64,000 nt of DNA, from assembly GCA_003970805.2 (NCBI GenBank), contig CP051152.1, forward strand, positions 2,294,001 through 2,358,000, given 5' to 3'. The position numbers were made by a program, and so were the translations under genes. Shown one piece after another: positions 1-8,226 of the stretch (positions are counted from its first letter, which is position 1; each line of letters starts with the position of its first letter). The notes beneath the pieces are model-generated. The model was not told the origin of the DNA and made no database searches. It saw nothing but the letters and a program-made list of their open reading frames with translations. This stretch comes from Undibacterium piscinae (GTDB lineage: Bacteria; Pseudomonadota; Gammaproteobacteria; Burkholderiales; Burkholderiaceae_D).

Positions 1-594
1 CCCCTTAAGGTGTGCAGTCATAGGGGTATCAGTTGGCCCGGGTTTTATCAGTACTACCTTGACTCCAGTACTGGCAAATCGGTGCTGTAATCCTTGCGCA
101 TAACGAGTTACCAAACCTTTCGCTGCACCATAAACATAGTTGGATTTACGTCCCCGGTCACCGGCAACTGATCCGATCAGAGCAATAGTCCCATGGTCGG
201 CTTTTGCCATGTGTTTCGCGAATGCCTCTGCATAGAGTACTGGCGATAATCCATTTACCTCCAACGCTTCCCGACAAGCCTGCAAGTCATCTTGACATTG
301 TGTTTGCTCTGGTAAGGAGCCATGCGCGATCAAGACAATGTCTACCCTTCCCTGCGCAACAATACCGTCCACAGTGGCTTGAATGGCAGTTTCATCAAGG
401 AACTCAGCCTGCAATATCTGGATTTCCGATTGCGGACTACGAACCTTAAGGTCGGCAGCAACTCGTTCAATACGGGTTGCATCACGCCCAACAAGTATCA
501 TGTCTACTGACCTGTCTTGAATCCACAGTCGTGCACAATTCTCGGCAATAGCAGATGTTGCTCCTACAATAACAATTTTATCTCTATATTTCAT
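1..594 (-). CDS. dprE2: DprE2-like short-chain dehydrogenase (3' partial)
   Basis: The gene starts with ATG at 592-594 and stays open for 198 codons to the window edge, so its C-terminus lies outside. It is an NAD(P)-dependent short-chain dehydrogenase. The N-terminus has the dinucleotide-binding stretch IVGATSAIAE, followed by the LIAHGS strand, a conserved Asn in EVNGLSP, the GSVAGDRG strand and the catalytic Tyr-x3-Lys in NYVYGAAKG, then KPGPTDT. The family that pairs with DprE1 reduces the 2-keto intermediate of decaprenylphosphoryl-ribose to the arabinose form. The DprE1-like oxidase, GtrA-like protein and UbiA-type transferase nearby support that role. Another SDR function is possible because the substrate region is not all visible. 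Confidence 0.85.
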   Translation of the reverse strand, partial: MKYRDKIVIVGATSAIAENCARLWIQDRSVDMILVGRDATRIERVAADLKVRSPQSEIQILQAEFLDETAIQATVDGIVAQGRVDIVLIAHGSLPEQTQCQDDLQACREALEVNGLSPVLYAEAFAKHMAKADHGTIALIGSVAGDRGRKSNYVYGAAKGLVTRYAQGLQHRFASTGVKVVLIKPGPTDTPMTAHLKG

Positions 595-894
595 TCTAAT
601 TTTCCATAAAGCCATGCAGGAGCATTGGGTTTTGCTCACCTTGGCGTAATATATTAACGATGCATTGGTCGTTGATCGACAGTTTTAAGCAGGTATCGAT
701 ATATACGAACATTGTTGACAAGATAAATGAAATCGACACCCATTCTTCCTAATTGCAAAAAAACATCGTGCAATGAGATGCGCTATATAAACAAAAAAAC
801 AATGTCTCGATATTTTTAATCGGATGAAAGCAATAACTTGAAGCAGTCTCTGTAAGTTAATTTTTTTCTAGAGTTGATGCAAAAAAATACAATT
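595..894. other. AT-rich intergenic stretch
   Basis: This 300-bp stretch lies between the start of the DprE2-like gene and the end of the membrane glycosyltransferase-like gene. It is AT-rich and has no convincing ORF. It probably carries the leftward promoter of the reductase gene, but no clear sigma-70 match or terminator stood out. Confidence 0.4.
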
Positions 895-2718
895 TTATTC
901 CAATCGATTAATTTTAAGATAATTGACTTTCATCGCTGCATCTGCATCCACTATAATTCTGATCTGAATCATCTCATTTTCGAAGGCAGTATCTATATTA
1001 AAAGAGCCTTTGATTAGTCCTAACTCATTTTCTGTGCCGAGTATTTTTCCTTTTTCGAGAAACTTAATATCATCGCGCAAGGATACATCGACATCCCATT
1101 CGCCCGCAGTATCTGTTTTAAGTTTGGAACTAACATACTCAACCTCAAACGAATATTTTCCTCTCTTAAGCCGCTCATAGGGCCCAAAGGCAAGAAAACC
1201 GGATTTAGCTAAAGCGGTAGTTTCGATTTCACAAGATTTGGTATATTTCCCAATAATTGTGGATAACTTACATCCACGCCATTTATAAACAGACCCAATT
1301 GTGTCAAATTTGCCATTGCTAGATGGAATGGAAGGCACAGAAAGAAGAAAAAGACAGAAGATAACTAGAAAAACCGAAGAACTTACCAATGACGTAATCA
1401 AAATCGGCAATTTATCTTTCGAATATACGCATCTTGATTTCCAAATGTCATCAATAATATACGCGAATAACGCCAACGATAATACAGCATGTAGATTGAC
1501 GGGCAATGCATGCCGAGCAACCTCCATTGCGTCAGCATGGTAAGCAATAAATGCCAGTGGAAAGCAAAGACCAATAAAACCGAGACCAATCGCAAATTTT
1601 ATTCGTGCATTTCTATGTCCAGCATATAGCGCGACACCCAACATGACTGACAGCAAGAAAAAATCCAAGAAATAAAGAGATATATACGGAAGTCGTATAT
1701 TAATAATCCCCTTAAAATTTTCCGGAGCATAACTTCCAAACAGATAATTATACGGTTGAAAAATTTCATTGACACTGCGCCATAACTGTCCAAATGTATA
1801 GCGCGGGTTCTCAATAAGCAACTTAACGTACGTGGTTTTCCCGTCCATTCGAAGCCAGTGACGGAATTCACTCAATTTCGGATCAGTATAAAAAGCATGT
1901 TCGTTTTCATGTCCATAGAAATCAGTCATTTGCATAAGAGCTTCATTTTTTGGCATCCCATGAGCTTCATAGAATTTGACGAAATTTTCGTTTGGTAAAA
2001 TTCGCTTTCCTACGTTATTCAGCATAGAGAAGAACCATCGCGTTTCATGTGATTCTGGGCCTACATTGTTTGCTGACCAAATGAAAAAAGTACAAGCGAT
2101 TGCAATACCGAAAATGGTAAGAACAACCGGCTTAATTTTTGTACCTCTTATGAGTCCAATAGCGAAAAGCAATGGAATATAGAGTATTGAATAGTAGACA
2201 TTAAAATCCCGCAAACCTGCATTAAGAACTAATACGCCCGTCAAAGCAATTAGTGTACGACCATTATTTTTATCTAAATATTTTATAAAAAAAGCAAGCG
2301 CCATTACGGACAGAGAAATGCTTACCGACTCCGTTAGTGCAGTTTTTATCCAAAGCACAAAATCTGGATAAAGCGAAAAATACAGTAGTGCAAGACACAC
2401 TAGAGCTAAAATAAATTTTTCTTTTATTGCACCGGATAGGACGTAAAAGAGATATGTCCAGGATGCTACATATAAAATCGCTTGAAAATACGAGTAGGCA
2501 CTTAAATGTTGGCTAAATATTTTGAACAATACAATGGAAAAAAATGGTCTCATTGCAAACAAGCTGTCAAGAAACGATTTTTTTCCTGCGAGTTCCATAT
2601 AGGTGGTCGTATCTGGAAATTGCCTGATATCAACACCCGTCAACTGCCAAGCTAGTGCCAGCAACAGGATGACGGATGACAAAAGTGCGATTATTTTGTT
2701 TATTTTATATTTGTACAT
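895..2718 (-). CDS. Polytopic membrane protein, candidate GT-C glycosyltransferase
   Basis: This 607-residue protein has an N-terminal TM segment, a short extracytoplasmic loop (GVDIRQFPDTTTYMELAG) holding acidic residues, roughly ten more hydrophobic segments up to about residue 460, and a soluble C-terminal tail of about 130 residues that looks like a beta-sandwich. That layout matches GT-C glycosyltransferases, which use polyprenyl-phosphate sugars outside the membrane. No specific family was recognised, so function is inferred from the adjacent arabinose-donor genes. Candidates include an arabinofuranosyltransferase for pilin or a surface polysaccharide. The start is taken as ATG 2716-2718; an upstream TTG would add five codons. 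GC content is clearly lower than in most neighbours, suggesting horizontal acquisition. Confidence 0.6.
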   Translation of the reverse strand: MYKYKINKIIALLSSVILLLALAWQLTGVDIRQFPDTTTYMELAGKKSFLDSLFAMRPFFSIVLFKIFSQHLSAYSYFQAILYVASWTYLFYVLSGAIKEKFILALVCLALLYFSLYPDFVLWIKTALTESVSISLSVMALAFFIKYLDKNNGRTLIALTGVLVLNAGLRDFNVYYSILYIPLLFAIGLIRGTKIKPVVLTIFGIAIACTFFIWSANNVGPESHETRWFFSMLNNVGKRILPNENFVKFYEAHGMPKNEALMQMTDFYGHENEHAFYTDPKLSEFRHWLRMDGKTTYVKLLIENPRYTFGQLWRSVNEIFQPYNYLFGSYAPENFKGIINIRLPYISLYFLDFFLLSVMLGVALYAGHRNARIKFAIGLGFIGLCFPLAFIAYHADAMEVARHALPVNLHAVLSLALFAYIIDDIWKSRCVYSKDKLPILITSLVSSSVFLVIFCLFLLSVPSIPSSNGKFDTIGSVYKWRGCKLSTIIGKYTKSCEIETTALAKSGFLAFGPYERLKRGKYSFEVEYVSSKLKTDTAGEWDVDVSLRDDIKFLEKGKILGTENELGLIKGSFNIDTAFENEMIQIRIIVDADAAMKVNYLKINRLE

Positions 2719-2750
2719 TTTTGGGCTACACAAAGGAAATCAATGCTAAT

Positions 2751-4052
2751 TCAACTTCCCATTAAGCGGCGTGACAAGCCCGAACTGATGCCCGGGTCAC
2801 GGTATTTCAGAAATTCATTTAGGCGCGGGTAACCCGCTTCAAAGAGTTCACGCGGCATGCGCGCATCCTTGGCAAGGTAGATGCGTCCACCTGCTTCTCG
2901 AACGATAGCATCGAGAGTTTTGAACAGCGTATGCGTGCGCTCACCGTGGTTCGGGAAGTCTAAAGCCAAGGTCACGCCAGGCTTCGGAAAACTGAGCATA
3001 CCGACTGGTTGCCGATTACCGAAGGTTTTTAGGACGGACAAGAAAGAGCCATCACCAGAACGGGCGATTTCCTTTAACATGGCCTGAACAGCGTCTTTGC
3101 CACCTTCGCGAGGCACCACACTTTGGTATTGGAAGAAGCCTTTCGGGCCGTACATGCGATTCCATTCCAGCAGGTTGTCTAGTGGGTAGAAGAAGGACTC
3201 GTAATGAACAATGTTCCTCGCAGTTTGCCATCTCTTGATATTGTAATAGGCAAGGTTAAAGGGCCGTAGGGAAAACCGATTTACCAGCGAGACTGGCGGC
3301 ACAAACGGCATCATGCGTTTGCGCCCTCTCGGCTTGGAACGTTGCCCGACATCAATCGGATTGGCACGCATGAACAAACCCCGTCCACCACCGCCCGAGA
3401 TGCAATCTATCCAGGAAACTGTGTGCTGCCAGTCTGCTTCCGAGTTATCGGCCAACTGGAAAAATTCCTGCAAATTACCATACGGCACTGTTTCGGTATC
3501 AAGCCACGGACCTGGAACGCGACGCAGTTGAATTTCTGCCTCAGCGATCACACCGGTCAATCCTAGGCCGCCTACTGTAGCTGCAAACCAGTCTGGTCGA
3601 AGTAACGGGCCACAATCGAAGGATTCTCCATCGGTACGAATCAGCCTGATGCGTTGAACATGATCGCCAAAAGATCCTAGGGCGTGATGGTTCTTACCAT
3701 GTACATCGTTGGCGATAGCTCCCCCCATGGTTACCAACTGGGTGCCTGGCGTCACTGGCAGAATCCAGCCGCGCGGAATCACTAATCGCTGGATATCACG
3801 CAGCAGAACTCCTGCCTCACAGATAAGGCGGCCAGTTTGTTCGTCGAATGCGATGAAGTGATCAAGGCCGGTAGTGACCCAAAGCATACCCTCCGGATTC
3901 AAACAGACATCCCCGTAACTGCGTCCCATGCCGTGGGCAATGCCAAGTTTGCGTCGTTCACAAACAATAGATGAGACCTTAGCAGGATCATTCAACACCG
4001 CGGCTTCGTGCTGATTTGCACTCAGGCGTCCCCAGGAGGACACAGATCTCAT
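2751..4052 (-). CDS. dprE1: DprE1-like FAD-linked oxidase
   Basis: The 433-residue protein resembles decaprenylphosphoryl-beta-D-ribose 2-oxidase. The N-terminal FAD-binding PCMH domain shows GMGRSYGDVCLN near residue 45 and PGTQLVTMGGAIANDVHGK near residue 105. The C-terminal half fits the ALO-type substrate domain. The enzyme oxidises C2 of the polyprenyl-linked ribose, and the DprE2 partner then reduces it to arabinose. Its ATG overlaps the stop of the upstream GtrA-like gene in an ATGA, so the two are probably translationally coupled. Length is close to that of mycobacterial DprE1 (about 460). The family call is strong; the exact lipid and sugar are inferred from context. Confidence 0.85.
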   Translation of the reverse strand: MRSVSSWGRLSANQHEAAVLNDPAKVSSIVCERRKLGIAHGMGRSYGDVCLNPEGMLWVTTGLDHFIAFDEQTGRLICEAGVLLRDIQRLVIPRGWILPVTPGTQLVTMGGAIANDVHGKNHHALGSFGDHVQRIRLIRTDGESFDCGPLLRPDWFAATVGGLGLTGVIAEAEIQLRRVPGPWLDTETVPYGNLQEFFQLADNSEADWQHTVSWIDCISGGGGRGLFMRANPIDVGQRSKPRGRKRMMPFVPPVSLVNRFSLRPFNLAYYNIKRWQTARNIVHYESFFYPLDNLLEWNRMYGPKGFFQYQSVVPREGGKDAVQAMLKEIARSGDGSFLSVLKTFGNRQPVGMLSFPKPGVTLALDFPNHGERTHTLFKTLDAIVREAGGRIYLAKDARMPRELFEAGYPRLNEFLKYRDPGISSGLSRRLMGS

Positions 4053-4450
4053 ACGGATTCCATGCGAAAAACGTATCGCTTATCGAGATAATACTTAGTC
4101 AGATAGCCGATTGCCAGGCCAATGATGCCTCCTAGATAGCGCATCTCCTTAGTCTCGAAGATATGGTCGAAGCCGAACTCAAAGCCCCAGAAAATCACCG
4201 TAGTCGCCAGTCCCATTACGGTGTAGAGGACGAACGTCTTACCATCGTGTGCAGCATCACGAGCGCGGAAGCGGAAAATATAGCGCTTGTCTAGGATATA
4301 TTTAACGATTAGGCCGGCACCTGTACCTATGATCATAGACGCAAGAATGTCAAACGCCCCAATATAATAGCGAATTACAATATCCTGCGCTCCGATGTTT
4401 ACCGCTGTCGCAATTAGTGCGAAAATCGCATATTTGATTGTTAAATTCAT
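4049..4450 (-). CDS. GtrA-like family membrane protein
   Basis: This 133-residue protein has four predicted TM helices and two copies of the motif (KYILDKRYIF and KYYLDKRYVF) typical of GtrA-like proteins. These are thought to help move polyprenyl-phosphate-linked sugars across the inner membrane. In mycobacteria a GtrA-like protein (Rv3789) sits next to DprE1, as here. The gene is first in a leftward operon with the DprE1-like gene (4-nt overlap). It is divergent from the UbiA-type gene, leaving only 38 bp for promoters. Confidence 0.85.
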   Translation of the reverse strand: MNLTIKYAIFALIATAVNIGAQDIVIRYYIGAFDILASMIIGTGAGLIVKYILDKRYIFRFRARDAAHDGKTFVLYTVMGLATTVIFWGFEFGFDHIFETKEMRYLGGIIGLAIGYLTKYYLDKRYVFRMESV

Positions 4451-4488
4451 GCAAACAAAATCATCTCATAATAACAAACGACTAAAAT

Positions 4489-5464
4489 ATGCATGATACC
4501 GTAATAACTTACACAACACTAGCTCGACTATCTGGCCTTCTCAAACTAATGCGGCCAAAACAATGGGTCAAAAACGGCTTCGTCCTTGCTCCGCTGATGT
4601 TTTCTGGGGATTTTTTGAACGCTGGTGCTGTGAGCCATGCATTGTTCGCGACACTGCTTTTTTGCCTGGCTTCTTCTGCGACCTATATTGTCAACGACAT
4701 GCGCGATATTGAGCATGATCGTCGTCATCCGAAGAAATCCAAGACCCGCCCCTTAGCAGCCGGAATTGTCACGATTCCTATGGCCCTAACTTTATTGGCA
4801 GTACTTTATAGCACCTTAGTTTGGGGCTGGTTTGTTGCACCTGATGTAGTGCAGGTTATCGCAGCCTATATGATTTTAAACCTAGCCTATACGTTTATCT
4901 TGAAGCACGAACCCGTAGTAGACATATTCACCATCGCTATCGGTTTCGTGCTTCGTGTTTATGCTGGAGCCGTAGCTTTAGGAGTACCTGTGTCATCATG
5001 GATGTTTATCACCACACTTTGCCTTGCTCTTTACCTGGCTGCAGTAAAGCGGCGACAGGAACTTAGCCAGAATGGCATAGAAGGCCGCAAGGTACTCGCG
5101 AAGTACTCAGTATCGCTGGTAGACCGTTATGCTGAAATGTCAGCGACCGGCGCATTGGTTTTCTACCGTGATGTCGGCTAAGCCTCAACTGGTTATCACT
5201 GTCCCTTTGGTACTGTTTGGTTTGTTCCGTTATTGGTACGTGGTCGAGGAATTGGATGGCGGAGAATCACCAACCGATGCACTGATAGCTGATTGGCAGT
5301 TATTGCTCACCGTTGTGTTGTGGATAGCGGCGTGCGGTTGGGCTTTGTGGCCGGGGCAGGGATTATGTACTGTTTGGATTTGTTCCGTTATTGGTACGTT
5401 ACGCCTTTCTTGGCGGAGAATCACCTCGTCGATGGATCATGAAGTTCTCGGTTCAATAGCATGA
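4489..5464 (+). pseudogene. UbiA-family decaprenyl-phosphate phosphoribosyltransferase-like gene, frameshifted
   Basis: The first ORF (4489-5181) encodes 230 residues of a UbiA prenyltransferase resembling Rv3806c, which transfers phosphoribose to decaprenyl phosphate. The first Asp-rich motif is seen in NDMRDIEHDRRHPKKSKTRP and the second region in DIFTIAIGFVLRVYAG. The frame then breaks after ALVFY. The rest of the protein continues in another frame from ATG 5150-type sequence onward (MSAKPQLVITVPLVLFG, then RYWYVVEELDGGESPTD) up to about 5360. Only four bases separate the matching halves, fewer than homologues need, so a short deletion (about 5 or 8 nt) is likely. The last part overlaps a local duplication. 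The gene is probably inactive unless the sequence is wrong. Confidence 0.75.
5209..5437 (+). repeat. Imperfect direct duplication inside and after the UbiA-like gene
   Basis: A block starting GTACTGTTTGG at about 5209 recurs at about 5365. The first 32 bases are identical except for one inserted A, and similarity resumes at GGCGGAGAATCACC. The copies are about 156 bp apart. The second copy lies beyond the expected end of the protein and has no role that can be seen. Confidence 0.7.
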
Positions 5465-5494
5465 TTTTTTTACATTATTTTAATTAGTTCCCCC

Positions 5495-6268
5495 ATGACA
5501 AAAATCATCTCCGCCAATCTCAATGGTATACGCTCGGCCTCTAAAAAAGGCTTTTTTGAATGGTTTGAGAAGGAGGCGGCTGATTTTGTTTGCGTGCAAG
5601 AACTCAAGGCGCAGGAAGCTGATATGACGGCTGATTTTTTGACTCCATTTGGCTATCACGGTCATTTTCATTACGCTGAGAAAAAAGGCTACTCCGGTGC
5701 TGGCGTGTATAGCCGTACTAAGCCCGATGCCGTGCACATCGGATTTGGCAGTCCTGAGTTTGATGCCGAGGGGCGCTATGTGCGCTGTGATTTTGGCAAT
5801 TTATCGGTGATCTCGGTGTATTGTCCATCCGGCTCTTCCTCGCCGGAACGGCAGGAGGCGAAGTTTCGTTTTATGGCCTTGTTTATGCCGCATCTGGCGA
5901 GCTTGATTGCTAGTGGCCGCGAACTGGTCGTTTGTGGTGACTGGAATATCGCGCACAAGGAAATCGATTTAAAGAACTGGAAAAGTAATCAGAAAAATTC
6001 TGGTTTCTTGCCGGAAGAACGCGCCTGGATGACATCCTTGTTTGACGATTATGGCTGGGTCGATGTGTACCGCCGCCTGCATCCCGAAACTACCGGCGAC
6101 GCGTATACCTGGTGGAGTAATCGCGGTCAGGCTTGGGCAAATAACGTAGGTTGGCGTATTGACTACCATGTCGCCACCAAAGGCATCGCCAGTACCGCGC
6201 AGTCTGCGTCTATCTACAAAGAGCAACGCTTTAGCGATCATTCGCCTTTGATCATCAATTACGCTTAA
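5495..6268 (+). CDS. xthA: Exodeoxyribonuclease III
   Basis: The 257-residue protein is a full-length exonuclease III / AP endonuclease of the EEP superfamily, acting in base-excision repair. Visible active-site stretches are ISANLNGIRSA (Asn), CVQELKAQ (metal-binding Glu), VCGDWNIAHKEID (Asp-x-Asn), WWSNRGQAWANNVGWRIDY and the terminal SDHSPL with catalytic Asp-His. The gene is on its own, between the broken UbiA-like gene and a convergent nucleotidase. A small intrinsic terminator and a larger shared hairpin follow it. The Shine-Dalgarno sequence upstream of the ATG is weak. Confidence 0.95.
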   Translation: MTKIISANLNGIRSASKKGFFEWFEKEAADFVCVQELKAQEADMTADFLTPFGYHGHFHYAEKKGYSGAGVYSRTKPDAVHIGFGSPEFDAEGRYVRCDFGNLSVISVYCPSGSSSPERQEAKFRFMALFMPHLASLIASGRELVVCGDWNIAHKEIDLKNWKSNQKNSGFLPEERAWMTSLFDDYGWVDVYRRLHPETTGDAYTWWSNRGQAWANNVGWRIDYHVATKGIASTAQSASIYKEQRFSDHSPLIINYA

Positions 6269-6335
6269 GTACCTGCACTTGAAAGCGCTTTTAGGCATAC
6301 TCCCTACCTGTATATTTTCAAGCGACAATGAATAC

Positions 6336-6356
6336 AAACGCTCCTGGCGTTTTTTA
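6336..6356 (+). terminator. Intrinsic terminator after xthA
   Basis: A six-base stem AAACGC/GCGTTT with a five-base loop (6336-6352) runs straight into a T tract, 70 bp after the xthA stop. Confidence 0.6.
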
Positions 6357-6364
6357 TTCAAATA

Positions 6365-6394
6365 ATGGCGGAGTATTTTTTCACACTCCGCCAT
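6365..6394. terminator. Convergent-gene hairpin terminator
   Basis: Perfect ten-base arms ATGGCGGAGT and ACTCCGCCAT flank a ten-base T-rich loop. It lies between two convergent genes (xthA and the nucleotidase), so it may stop transcription from both sides. Confidence 0.55.
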
Positions 6395-6409
6395 AGTTGC
6401 GCCTAAACC

Positions 6410-8116
6410 TTACTCTATACTCTGCACCCGGTCTGTCTTTAGCTTAGACAAGGACTGGCCCTGATCACGAATGTGCGCTTCAAATGCATCGAGGTCTCGT
6501 CCTATCAGGTGACGATCCCTACCTTGTTTCAGGACCGTGAAACCATCGCCGCCGTCAGCCAGAAAACTATTTACGATGACTGTATAGTCACGCTGCTTTT
6601 CCAGAGGAACACCATTGAGGCGTACATCTTGTACCCGCTGACCAGCAGCCGCGCTGCGACTCCAGCGGTAACTAAATCCCTGTGAGACGAATAGCTTTTT
6701 AGGATTTTCACCGGCGCCCCACTGCTGCTGCAAGAGTGCGACGATTTGCTCGCCATTCAAGCGCATGCGAATCAGGTTATTACCGAACGGTTGTACCGCG
6801 TAAATATCGCCGTAGTTAATCACGAATGATTGCGCCTGCTGTTCACCAGTGAGATCACCGCGGATTCCCCCCGCGTTCATGAAAGCGATATCCGCACCAG
6901 CACCGGCCTGAGCGAATTTCAGTTGCGCATCGGCGATGACGTTACCCAGGCTGCTGTCGAATAGTCCTGGTTTGCTATTACGCATCAGCGGTGCCGGTAA
7001 GGTCGCGATAATACGGCTGCGCACAGCCGTAGTCAGTGTCGTCATCTGCGTGACCAATTTCTGTGCTACCGGATCGGCAACAAGTTTTGCCTGCTCTATC
7101 AAATGATTGGTCGCCACCGCCTTGATTACTTGTTGGCTGCTACGGTCTATGCTCAAGGTGGTCTCGGTCAGATAGGCGCCATAGCTGCGCGCCTGTACCA
7201 CCAGTCGTCCGTCGATCTTGCAGGTATAGCCCTGATGACTATGACCGGATACCACCAGGCTAATCGCCTTGTCGAGTTTTTTACTGATCTCTATGATAGG
7301 GCCCTGCAATCCATCGCACACATATGTCGGGTCATTGGCCGCTCCCTTATAAAAAGCGCCCTCATGTATGAGTAACACGATGGCCGCAACACCTTGCTTC
7401 TGTATCTCAGGTACGTAACGGTTGATGGCGCTTGCCTCTTCCTCGAAACGCAACCCTTTGACTCCGTCACCGGCGACCAGATTAGGCGTGTCGGAAGTGA
7501 CTGCGCCAATAAATGCCACTTTAAATTCGCCGACCTGACGAATCACATAGGGCTTTATCCACGGCTGCGCATCCGATTTATTCAGCACATTTGCGGCAAT
7601 ATAATCATATTTGGCGCCCGAGAATCCCGGGAAAGCACAGCCGCTGACAGGGCACTCACCTTTGAGTTTGGCTTGCAGAGCGACACCACCGGCATCGAAC
7701 TCATGATTACCCAAAGCCGTCACCGACAGGCCCAGTTGATTCAATGCCTCAATCACGGGCTCATCACGCAACATCGCAGAACCGATAGGCGATGCCCCCA
7801 TTAAATCGCCGGCACCGACAAAGATACTATCCTTTACGGCGGCGCGGCGCTGCTTGAGCATACTGGCCAGATAGACATAGCCACCGGCTGGCGTGGTCAT
7901 AGGCGCACCAGCATGGTCGTGACCATGATGATCAATCGCCGCCATGTAAGGTACCGGTTTATCGGCCTGCAGATTGCCGTGGAAATCATTGATACTGAAG
8001 ATGGTGATGTCAGCGCTGCTGTTGCCGCCGGCAATAGTTTTGCCCGTATCTTGCGTGGCGCAAGCGGCGAGCAAAGACAGCATCAAGGCGCTGGAAAGAA
8101 GTTTAATCTTGGTCAT
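6410..8116 (-). CDS. UshA-type 5'-nucleotidase / metallophosphatase lipoprotein
   Basis: The 568-residue protein starts with a lipoprotein signal (lipobox LLAAC, Cys about residue 19), so it should be anchored at the cell envelope. The N-terminal metallophosphatase domain has all metal motifs: FSINDFHGN, GAGDLMGASP, ALGNHEFDAGG and SGHSHQGY. The C-terminal 5'-nucleotidase domain includes MNAGGIRGDL and the substrate-stacking region YAVQPFGNNL. The family hydrolyses extracellular nucleotides to nucleosides and phosphate. It lies downstream of a TonB-dependent receptor on the same strand, but a terminator hairpin separates them. Nucleotide scavenging is the likely role; UDP-sugar hydrolysis is also possible. 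Confidence 0.88.
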   Translation of the reverse strand: MTKIKLLSSALMLSLLAACATQDTGKTIAGGNSSADITIFSINDFHGNLQADKPVPYMAAIDHHGHDHAGAPMTTPAGGYVYLASMLKQRRAAVKDSIFVGAGDLMGASPIGSAMLRDEPVIEALNQLGLSVTALGNHEFDAGGVALQAKLKGECPVSGCAFPGFSGAKYDYIAANVLNKSDAQPWIKPYVIRQVGEFKVAFIGAVTSDTPNLVAGDGVKGLRFEEEASAINRYVPEIQKQGVAAIVLLIHEGAFYKGAANDPTYVCDGLQGPIIEISKKLDKAISLVVSGHSHQGYTCKIDGRLVVQARSYGAYLTETTLSIDRSSQQVIKAVATNHLIEQAKLVADPVAQKLVTQMTTLTTAVRSRIIATLPAPLMRNSKPGLFDSSLGNVIADAQLKFAQAGAGADIAFMNAGGIRGDLTGEQQAQSFVINYGDIYAVQPFGNNLIRMRLNGEQIVALLQQQWGAGENPKKLFVSQGFSYRWSRSAAAGQRVQDVRLNGVPLEKQRDYTVIVNSFLADGGDGFTVLKQGRDRHLIGRDLDAFEAHIRDQGQSLSKLKTDRVQSIE

Positions 8117-8137
8117 GGAATCGATTCGCTTACTTCA

Positions 8138-8171
8138 AAGAAAAAGGTCTGCAACTCTCATTGCAGACCTT
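8138..8171 (-). terminator. Intrinsic terminator of the TonB-dependent receptor gene
   Basis: Perfect eleven-base arms AAGGTCTGCAA and TTGCAGACCTT enclose a six-base loop and, on the minus strand, lead into a T-rich run. It lies 55 bp beyond the receptor stop codon. Confidence 0.8.
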
Positions 8172-8226
8172 CAGTCTAACCGCACGCAGCCATCATCAGA
8201 CACGCACGGTTTTGTAATTTATCCGA

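Noticed and set aside
5129..5464. Separate small membrane gene after the UbiA-like ORF
   Set aside because: Its sequence continues the prenyltransferase in another frame, so it is the displaced 3' part rather than a new gene.
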